NCBI GenBank assembly: GCA_030151845.1
Contig: JASLCM010000118.1
Location: 1-7,455 of the forward strand
Length of the DNA stretch: 7,455 nucleotides
DNA from: Bacteroides sp.
Lineage (GTDB): Bacteria; Bacteroidota; Bacteroidia; Bacteroidales; Bacteroidaceae
Direction of reading: 5' to 3'
The position numbers and the translations under genes are program-made. Every line of letters begins with the position of its first letter. Within the stretch, counting starts at the first letter, position 1. This document shows, one piece after another, positions 1-5,222 of this stretch. Below the pieces are notes generated by a model. It was not told the origin of the DNA and ran no database searches. It worked only from the letters and a program-made list of their open reading frames with translations.

Positions 1-44
1 CTAAGCTGTGCGCGATTAATTTCTACACGACGAAGAACACGCAT
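1..44 (-). CDS. Possible 5' end of a leftward gene, cut by the left edge
   Basis: Read on the minus strand, an ATG at 44-42 opens a frame that stays open to the left edge and would encode MRVLRRVEINRAQL, 14 complete codons. The codons are rich in CGT, GTT and CTT, as expected of a well-expressed gene in an AT-rich Bacteroidota genome. The base composition here (about 48% G+C) differs sharply from the AT-rich stretch to its right. The same frame is open upstream of the ATG as far as a TAA near position 103, with no better ATG. The fragment is too short to identify, and a structured RNA or the end of a rightward gene are alternatives. If real, the gene is divergent from the one at 164. Confidence 0.2.
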   Translation of the reverse strand, partial: MRVLRRVEINRAQL

Positions 45-116
45 GACTTTTGGGCGGTGAGCAAGCCTCCTACTAATTGTTATTTTGCTTATGATGGTTT
101 AGAAATAAAAATTTAG

Positions 117-124
117 TATATTTC
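117..124 (+). promoter_or_regulatory. Candidate -7 box for the gene at 164
   Basis: TATATTTC matches the Bacteroidota -7 consensus TAnnTTTG in all but the last base. It lies 39 bases before the ATG at 164, similar to the spacing of the candidate boxes before dnaN and the DUF3127 gene. No TTTG-like -33 element sits at the expected 19-base spacing. In such an AT-rich stretch a chance match is quite possible. Confidence 0.25.
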
Positions 125-163
125 ATCTTTATTTAGGCAATATTATTAAATAATAGAGATGTT

Positions 164-1471
164 ATGGCTCGGATAAAGAACAAAAGTAGCGTTTTATTTC
201 TATTGATTCTTTCTACTATTCTTGTAGTAATTTTCTTTTCTCTCTTTAAAATTGTAAAATACCGTACGATTGAAGAGACTAACCTCTACTCTTTCGTACC
301 CTTAGATGCAGTTTCTCTTTTTGATATTCATTCCTGGAAAGAGATTGAAGAGTCTGCTTTTATAGAATATGCGGTTGCAGATACAAGCTTATTTGAGAAA
401 TCTCTATTATCACCTATTTATAAGTTAGTTAAGTTAGGATCTGATCAAGAGCCAACTCCTAATCACTTTTTAGTTTCTCAGCATCTTCCTTTATGTGGTG
501 AAAATCAACTTTTTTTGTTTGAACTATCAAAAGATAATTTACTCTTTGTTGATCGTTTACTTGAAGAGTTGGCTGTAGAGTCTTTTCCGAGTAAGCAGTA
601 TCTTTATAGAAATAGAGAGATAAAAATTTATCCATTAGCAGATGGACGCTTCGTATCGGTGTATCAGTCAAAGCAGCTTATCGCATTAAGTTTACAAGCA
701 AGATTATTAGAGGCTATGATTGATGCAGAATTACCCCAGAACCAGCTTTTACACAATAGCTTTTTTCGTGCGGCTTATGAAGTTGGACAAAAAGAGAACT
801 GGAAGATTACTGGGTATTTAAAAAGTTCGAAAACTTTAATGACCGAACATTTACCTGTTCCTTCAGGATGGATTGTAGGGGAGGTTGTCTTAGCTGATAG
901 CTGTTTAAAGCTTGAAGGGAAGGTATATGCTCCAGAAACTCTGTTGGAGGAAGGTACGGTTAAAACACCTCTTCACTTGGAAAACGTTCTTTTTTGTGCG
1001 AGCTGGAATAAAAAGAGAGCAGGAAAACTAGCCCTACTGCCAATTGATGATGTAGTTTTTCAAGAGTATGGAGATTATCTATCTGATAATGTTCTACGAG
1101 TACGATTGCTAACTGAGGACTCTATAGAACGATCATTTTTAAGATTTGAAGTGATAGATGAAGTGGGGTTTCGAGACAAAATGCTACAAATGAAGAGTGA
1201 TAGTGACAGCTTACCTCGCTATCATCAATGGGTGTTGAATCGATTACAAATGGATCAAAAAATGGTATATCTAGCTGCTGAGGAATTAGCTATTAGTGAT
1301 ATTGAAAAGTCGATTGTCTTTGCATCTGCTGCAGATTCTGTTATAACCCATTTCATTGAGGTACCTATTTTTTACTCCTTTCTCAAGGAGAACAAGATAA
1401 AGAGAGAGTTTGTCTTAACGAAGCGAGACAGAGAAATATGGGGAATGTATAGTGTTTCATTTTTAGAATAA
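164..1471 (+). CDS. Membrane-anchored extracytoplasmic protein of unknown function, possibly DUF3352-like
   Basis: The 435-residue product starts with a short basic stretch (MARIKNK), followed by one strongly hydrophobic segment at about residues 9-30. The remaining 400 or so residues contain no further membrane segment, so the sequence suggests an N-in signal anchor with a large periplasmic domain; there is no lipobox cysteine. Just after the anchor, residues 44-56 (FVPLDAVSLFDI) recall the opening 'P-x-D-A followed by a beta strand' of DUF3352-type proteins. That assignment comes from memory of the family and is tentative. I see no catalytic motif. The ATG at 164 is chosen because it places the basic residues directly before the membrane segment. 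The gene stands alone: it is preceded by its own AT-rich leader and ends in a terminator shared with the convergent DUF3127 gene. Its role is unknown. Confidence 0.75.
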   Translation: MARIKNKSSVLFLLILSTILVVIFFSLFKIVKYRTIEETNLYSFVPLDAVSLFDIHSWKEIEESAFIEYAVADTSLFEKSLLSPIYKLVKLGSDQEPTPNHFLVSQHLPLCGENQLFLFELSKDNLLFVDRLLEELAVESFPSKQYLYRNREIKIYPLADGRFVSVYQSKQLIALSLQARLLEAMIDAELPQNQLLHNSFFRAAYEVGQKENWKITGYLKSSKTLMTEHLPVPSGWIVGEVVLADSCLKLEGKVYAPETLLEEGTVKTPLHLENVLFCASWNKKRAGKLALLPIDDVVFQEYGDYLSDNVLRVRLLTEDSIERSFLRFEVIDEVGFRDKMLQMKSDSDSLPRYHQWVLNRLQMDQKMVYLAAEELAISDIEKSIVFASAADSVITHFIEVPIFYSFLKENKIKREFVLTKRDREIWGMYSVSFLE

Positions 1472-1504
1472 AAAAACAGACCTAAATTTTAGGTCTGTTT
1501 TTTT
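1470..1504. terminator. Bidirectional intrinsic terminator between convergent genes
   Basis: CAGACCTAAA at 1477-1486 pairs with the following TTTAGGTCTG, giving a strong core stem. The stem is extended by an A-run on the left (1470-1476) pairing with a T-run on the right (1498-1504). Because an A-run precedes and a T-run follows the hairpin, it can act as a Rho-independent terminator in either direction. It begins within two bases of the stop codon of the rightward gene and ends just before the stop codon of the leftward DUF3127 gene, so it should serve both. Confidence 0.88.
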
Positions 1505-1507
1505 TAT

Positions 1508-1858
1508 TTAGAAAGGTAAGTCGTCGGTTTCATCTCCTTGTATAAACTCAGGGGCATTGGTTGTAGGAGCATTAGGCTCGTTAGGGGCTGCGTTTCTTTC
1601 AACTCTCCATGCACGAATACTGTTAAACCACCTGTCTTTCCATTGTCTTGCATCAATGTCAAAATGTACAGTTAGTTCTTCTCCTAGCTTAATATCAAAC
1701 TGACTGATCTTCTCATCGCCAAAAACATCAAAACACATCTTTTTGGGGTATTGATCATGACTTTCTATAACGTATTCTTGAACTTTCCACTCATTACCTG
1801 CTTTTGAAGTACCTCCACGCTCAGGTAAAACAGCGATAATCTTTCCTGTAAATTCCAT
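1508..1858 (-). CDS. DUF3127 family protein, predicted OB-fold, with SSB-like acidic tip
   Basis: The 116-residue product matches the DUF3127 pattern as I recall it: an N-terminal MEFTGKI, a core with CFDVFGDEKI (42-51) and a region ending in W-F-N-S-I-R-A-W (77-84). The family is small, found mainly in Bacteroidota, and expected to form an OB-type beta barrel, but no function is established to my knowledge. After the core comes a flexible linker rich in Ala, Pro and Asn (about 90-105), then DETDDLPF (109-116). This closely resembles the DDDIPF tip by which bacterial single-stranded DNA-binding protein recruits repair and replication proteins. Together with the divergent dnaN, this points to a role around single-stranded DNA, which is inference. 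Its length and full linker-plus-tip suggest an intact gene. It ends at the shared terminator with the upstream gene. Confidence 0.9.
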   Translation of the reverse strand: MEFTGKIIAVLPERGGTSKAGNEWKVQEYVIESHDQYPKKMCFDVFGDEKISQFDIKLGEELTVHFDIDARQWKDRWFNSIRAWRVERNAAPNEPNAPTTNAPEFIQGDETDDLPF

Positions 1859-1887
1859 TCTTTCTTACTTTAAACTTTTATTTGAGG

Positions 1888-1895
1888 CGAAGTTA
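1888..1895 (-). promoter_or_regulatory. Candidate -7 box for the DUF3127 gene
   Basis: On the minus strand the octamer reads TAACTTCG, matching the Bacteroidota TAnnTTTG consensus except for one base. It lies 29 bases upstream of the DUF3127 start codon. No clear TTTG element is present at the usual 19-base spacing upstream, so this is a weak call. Confidence 0.3.
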
Positions 1896-1971
1896 CTATT
1901 TTTTTTGCTCAGTTTATAATAGAGCGTTGGATTTTGCTCTTATTTTATTATATTCAGTCCATCTTTTTTTG

Positions 1972-1979
1972 TAACTTTG
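1972..1979 (+). promoter_or_regulatory. Candidate -7 box for dnaN
   Basis: TAACTTTG is an exact match to the Bacteroidota -7 consensus TAnnTTTG and lies 36 bases before the dnaN start. Transcription would begin around 1984-1988, giving a leader of roughly 30 bases. The -33 position, about 1949-1952, reads TATT rather than TTTG, so it is weak. The leader is A-rich next to the ATG, as is usual for starts without a Shine-Dalgarno sequence in this phylum. Confidence 0.45.
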
Positions 1980-2015
1980 TTTTAAATACGTAGAAAAAAT
2001 TAATACGCAAAATAT

Positions 2016-3140
2016 ATGGAATTTATTGTATCTAGTGCTGTTCTTGTCAGCCATTTACAGGCAGTAAGTCGTGTAATAAACTCGAAAAACACACTTCCTA
2101 TCTTGGATTGCTTCTTGTTTCAACTAACAGATGGAACACTATCTGTTACTGTATCTGACAGTGAAATAACAATGAACACTTCATTTGAGGTTACACAGAG
2201 TGATGAAGATGGTTCTTTTGCTGTAAGTGCTAAAACACTACTTGATGCATTGAAGGAGATACCAGAGCAGCCTTTGACTTTTGAAGTAGATTTAGAAACA
2301 TTAGCGATAACCGTTCGTTATCAAAATGGTAAATACAACTTAATTGGTCAAAATCCAAAAGAGTTCCCAACAATGAAAGCTTTGGGGGATAACACAGTTT
2401 CGCTTGAGCTTGAGGGAGATCTTTTATTAGATGGAATTAATAGAGCGATTTTTGCAACAGCTGATGATGAGCTTCGTCCGGTAATGAATGGGGTTTATTT
2501 TGATATAACTGCCGATGATATAACATTTGTTGCTTCAGATGGACATAAGCTTGTTCGATACAAGATGTTAGAGCTTAAAGGTAATGAACGATCTGCTTTT
2601 ATACTACCAAAGAAGCCAGCAACCCTGTTAAAGGGAGTATTGCCAAAAGAGTCTGGCACTGTGCGTATAGAGTTTGATGAAAGTTATGCAATTTTCACCT
2701 CTGAAAACTATCAGTTAGTGTGTAGATTACTTGATGGAAGATATCCAAATTACAATTCAGTAATTCCTACAAATAACCCGCATAAGATAATAGTAGACCG
2801 CCAATCTTTTTTAGGAGCATTGCGTCGTGTATCTATCTTTTCATCACAAGCAAGTAGTTTAATAAAGCTAGGTTTAGAGGAAAATACAATCGTTATTTCT
2901 GCACAAGATATAGACTTTTCTACCTCTGCTGAGGAGCGTTTAGCTTGCGACTATGCTGGTACTCCTATGAGCATAGGATTTAAGTCAACTTTTTTAATAG
3001 ATATTTTATCTAATATCTCTTCAGATGAAGTTGTAGTAGAGTTAGCAGATCCGTCTCGTGCAGGTGTTATCTTGCCCTTAGAACAGGAAGAAGGGGAAGA
3101 CCTGTTAATGTTGCTGATGCCGATGATGCTGAATGATTAA
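2016..3140 (+). CDS. dnaN: DNA polymerase III subunit beta (sliding clamp)
   Basis: This is the ring-shaped processivity clamp, a homodimer that encircles DNA and tethers polymerase III and many repair proteins. The 374-residue product has the usual length and three tandem clamp domains (about 1-120, 125-245 and 246-374). Recognisable segments are INSKNTLPILDCFLF (21-35), a middle domain with FVASDGHKLVRY, and RLLDGRYPNYNSVIP opening the third. The C-terminus LLMPMMLND (366-374) corresponds to the conserved MPM-R-L region that lines the partner-binding pocket in E. coli; here the Arg is replaced by Met and two residues follow, which I believe is normal in Bacteroidota. The gene is divergent from the DUF3127 gene and is followed by its own hairpin terminator before the exonuclease gene. 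Unlike the classic arrangement, no dnaA or recF is adjacent in this window. Confidence 0.98.
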   Translation: MEFIVSSAVLVSHLQAVSRVINSKNTLPILDCFLFQLTDGTLSVTVSDSEITMNTSFEVTQSDEDGSFAVSAKTLLDALKEIPEQPLTFEVDLETLAITVRYQNGKYNLIGQNPKEFPTMKALGDNTVSLELEGDLLLDGINRAIFATADDELRPVMNGVYFDITADDITFVASDGHKLVRYKMLELKGNERSAFILPKKPATLLKGVLPKESGTVRIEFDESYAIFTSENYQLVCRLLDGRYPNYNSVIPTNNPHKIIVDRQSFLGALRRVSIFSSQASSLIKLGLEENTIVISAQDIDFSTSAEERLACDYAGTPMSIGFKSTFLIDILSNISSDEVVVELADPSRAGVILPLEQEEGEDLLMLLMPMMLND

Positions 3141-3164
3141 GCAAACCATAAACAATATTTTAGT

Positions 3165-3208
3165 AGACTTCTTCTGCAGATTCATCTGAGAAGAAGTCTT
3201 ATTTCTTT
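3165..3208 (+). terminator. Strong hairpin terminator after dnaN, within the gene cluster
   Basis: AGACTTCTTCT (3165-3175) is the exact reverse complement of AGAAGAAGTCT (3189-3199). Inside it, CAGA (3177-3180) pairs with TCTG (3185-3188) around a TTCA loop, with a single bulged G at 3176. A T-rich run TATTTCTTT (3200-3208) follows. It sits 24 bases after the dnaN stop and 12 bases before the next start, so it should end most dnaN transcripts or limit read-through into the exonuclease-coaBC-recN-rlmB genes. I see no good -7 box between the hairpin and the next start, so downstream expression may depend on read-through or on an unrecognised promoter. Confidence 0.85.
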
Positions 3209-3220
3209 AAAAATAGACCA

Positions 3221-3991
3221 ATGAAATTGAATTTAAAAAACCCAATCATATTTTTTGATTTAGAAACAACAGGGACTAATATTACTACCGACCGAATTGT
3301 AGAGATCAGCTATCTAAAAATTCAGCCCAATGGGAATGAATCTTCTAAAACGATGCGTATTAATCCTGAGATGCCAATACCTGAGGAATCATCTAAAATT
3401 CATGGGATTTATGAAGAAGACATTGTAGACTGTCCAACGTTTAAGCAGGTGGCAAAGAGTATTGCTCAAGATTTTGAAGGGGCAGATTTAGCTGGATTTA
3501 ACTCCAATCGCTTTGATATTCCTCTTCTAGCTGAGGAGTTTTTAAGAGCAGATGTTGAAATAGATATGAGTAGTAGGAAGTTTGTAGATGTTCAGGTTAT
3601 TTACCATAAACTAGAGCCAAGAACATTGAGTGCAGCCTATAAGTATTATTGTGGTAAGAGCTTAGAAGATGCTCACTCTGCAGAGGCAGACACACGTGCA
3701 ACCTATGAAGTATTGAAAGCACAGCTTGATAAATACGATGAGTTAGAGAATGACATAGCGTTTCTTTCAGAATTTTCGAGATTCAATAGAAATGTTGACT
3801 TTGCAGGATGTATTGTATACAATGAAGAGGATGTCGAGGTTTTTAACTTTGGAAAGTACAAGGGGCAGCCTGTTGAGAAGGTTTTGGTAGAAGATTCAGG
3901 ATATTATGGGTGGATGATGAATAACAACTTTAGTCTTCACACTAAGTCTGTATTAACCTCAATTCGTTTACGTGGATTAACTCAAAAGTAA
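3221..3991 (+). CDS. DEDDh 3'-5' exonuclease (DnaQ-like) with ExoX-type C-terminal domain
   Basis: The 256-residue protein has an RNase T/DnaQ-fold exonuclease domain over about residues 8-170. All expected metal-binding and catalytic residues are visible: D13 and E15 in FFDLETTG, H61-G-I after the ExoI region, D99 in GFNSNRFDIPLL (ExoII), and H152 with D157 in HSAEADTRAT (ExoIII, the DEDDh type). A second small domain at about 207-253, starting FNFGKYKG and including YYGWMMNN, resembles the C-terminal module of exodeoxyribonuclease X-type proteins. The substrate is probably the 3' end of DNA, giving a proofreading or repair role. Placement after dnaN has led such genes to be called polymerase III epsilon, but the ExoX-like tail argues for caution. 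The stop is only three bases before the coaBC start, so the two are almost certainly co-transcribed. Confidence 0.92.
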   Translation: MKLNLKNPIIFFDLETTGTNITTDRIVEISYLKIQPNGNESSKTMRINPEMPIPEESSKIHGIYEEDIVDCPTFKQVAKSIAQDFEGADLAGFNSNRFDIPLLAEEFLRADVEIDMSSRKFVDVQVIYHKLEPRTLSAAYKYYCGKSLEDAHSAEADTRATYEVLKAQLDKYDELENDIAFLSEFSRFNRNVDFAGCIVYNEEDVEVFNFGKYKGQPVEKVLVEDSGYYGWMMNNNFSLHTKSVLTSIRLRGLTQK

Positions 3992-3994
3992 ATT

Positions 3995-5209
3995 ATGTTG
4001 CAAGGCAAAAAAATAGTTCTAGGGATTTCAGGAAGTATTGCTGCTTATAAGGCATGCCTATTGATTCGGGGACTGATTAAAAAAGGAGCCGAAGTGCAGG
4101 TTGTTATTACACCTTCTGGAAAAGAGTTTATTACTCCTGTAACGCTCTCTGCTTTAACAGGAAAGCCTGTAATAAGTGAGTTCTTTGGTCAAAAAGATGG
4201 CTCATGGAACAGTCATGTTGATCTTGGTTTATGGGCAGATGCTATGATTATAGCTCCAGCAACAGCAGCAACAATGGGTAAAATGGCCCATGGAATAGCA
4301 GACAATATGCTTATTACAACCTATCTCTCCATGAAGGCACCTGTTTTTGTTGCTCCTGCTATGGACCTAGATATGTTTAAACATCCATCTACAAAGAAGA
4401 ATATGGAGGTGTTGAAATCATATGGTAACCATATCATTGAGCCAACTTCTGGTGAATTGGCGAGTCATCTTGTTGGGAAAGGAAGAATGGAAGAGCCCGA
4501 TCAAATTATTTCTTGTTTAGAAGAGTATTTTTTATCGACTTCCGACTTAACAAATAAAAAGATTCTTATAACTGCAGGTCCAACTTACGAGCAGATTGAT
4601 CCTGTTCGCTTCATAGGAAACTACTCTTCAGGGAAAATGGGGTTTGCTATTGCTGAAGAGTGCGCACAACGAGGTGCAATTGTAACACTACTAGCAGGTC
4701 CTGTCTCTTTAAAAACAGTTCATCCCTCTATTCAACGCATCAATGTAACTTCTGCAGAAGAGATGTATAATGAAGCTATTGAAAGGTTTAAAGATTCAGA
4801 TGTAGCTATATTAAGTGCTGCAGTAGCCGATTATAAACCCAAGCAAAGAGAAGGGAGTAAAATAAAACGAAAAGAAAAAGAGCTGCAGATTGAGTTGGTT
4901 GCAACTCAAGATATAGCAGCTTCATTAGGAGCTCTAAAAAGAGAGAATCAGTTGATGGTTGGATTTGCCTTAGAAACAGATAACGAAGAGGAGAATGCAA
5001 GAGGAAAGCTAGTAAAGAAAAACTTAGACTTTATAGTTTTAAACTCATTGCGTGATGAAGGGGCAGGATTTCAACACGATACAAATAAAGTAACAATTGT
5101 ATCTAAAGATGGGAGTCAGACAAGTTTTCCCTTGAAAAAGAAAAGTGAAGTTGCTGTAGATATTGTAGATGAGATTAAAAGAGTTCTGGCTGAATTAACG
5201 ATTAAATAA
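3995..5209 (+). CDS. coaBC: Bifunctional phosphopantothenoylcysteine decarboxylase / phosphopantothenate-cysteine ligase
   Basis: CoaBC carries out two consecutive steps of coenzyme A synthesis in the cytoplasm: CoaB joins 4'-phosphopantothenate to cysteine using CTP, and the FMN-dependent CoaC part decarboxylates the product to 4'-phosphopantetheine. The 404-residue length is typical. The CoaC half (about 1-180) shows the flavin-binding start GISGSIAAYK, catalytic H74 in NSHVDL, the PATAAT segment (88-93) and PAMDLDMF (121-128). The CoaB half (about 185-404) shows ITAGPTYEQIDPVRF, N209 in GNYSSGKMG, AAVADYKP and KIKRK near residue 290, all expected for the ligase. The odd feature is in CoaC: D124 stands where E. 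coli has Asn125, and S157 (in GELASHLVGKGRM) where it has Cys158. The frame is intact and the rest is well conserved, so a working variant is more likely than decay. It follows the exonuclease gene by three bases and precedes recN by 13. Confidence 0.97.
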   Translation: MLQGKKIVLGISGSIAAYKACLLIRGLIKKGAEVQVVITPSGKEFITPVTLSALTGKPVISEFFGQKDGSWNSHVDLGLWADAMIIAPATAATMGKMAHGIADNMLITTYLSMKAPVFVAPAMDLDMFKHPSTKKNMEVLKSYGNHIIEPTSGELASHLVGKGRMEEPDQIISCLEEYFLSTSDLTNKKILITAGPTYEQIDPVRFIGNYSSGKMGFAIAEECAQRGAIVTLLAGPVSLKTVHPSIQRINVTSAEEMYNEAIERFKDSDVAILSAAVADYKPKQREGSKIKRKEKELQIELVATQDIAASLGALKRENQLMVGFALETDNEEENARGKLVKKNLDFIVLNSLRDEGAGFQHDTNKVTIVSKDGSQTSFPLKKKSEVAVDIVDEIKRVLAELTIK

Positions 5210-5222
5210 ATCTAAAGAGATT

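Noticed and set aside
73..126. Short minus-strand frame MKYTKFLFLNHHKQNNN ending in double stop codons just before the left-edge frame, considered as a leader peptide
   Set aside because: It has no run of a single regulatory amino acid, no associated attenuator hairpin was seen, and AT-rich sequence gives such frames easily.
459..671. Open frame of 70 codons on the minus strand inside the unknown membrane-anchored gene
   Set aside because: It lies wholly antisense to a convincing longer gene, has no recognisable domain or promoter, and is the length expected by chance.
1687..1708. ISQFDIKL (residues 51-58 of the DUF3127 protein) considered as a sliding-clamp-binding motif because of the neighbouring dnaN
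   Set aside because: It does not match QL[SD]LF well and lies inside the predicted OB core rather than in an exposed tail.
1921..1940. Short inverted repeat AGAGC/GCTCT considered as an origin element or operator
   Set aside because: It is only 5 bp per arm, no DnaA-box-like sequence (TTATnCACA) was seen nearby, and dnaN is not next to dnaA here, so there is no support for an origin.
4806..5000. Open frame of 64 codons on the minus strand inside coaBC, Leu-rich and mildly hydrophobic
   Set aside because: It is antisense to the conserved ligase half of CoaBC; the Leu-rich look follows from the complement of Lys/Glu-rich codons.
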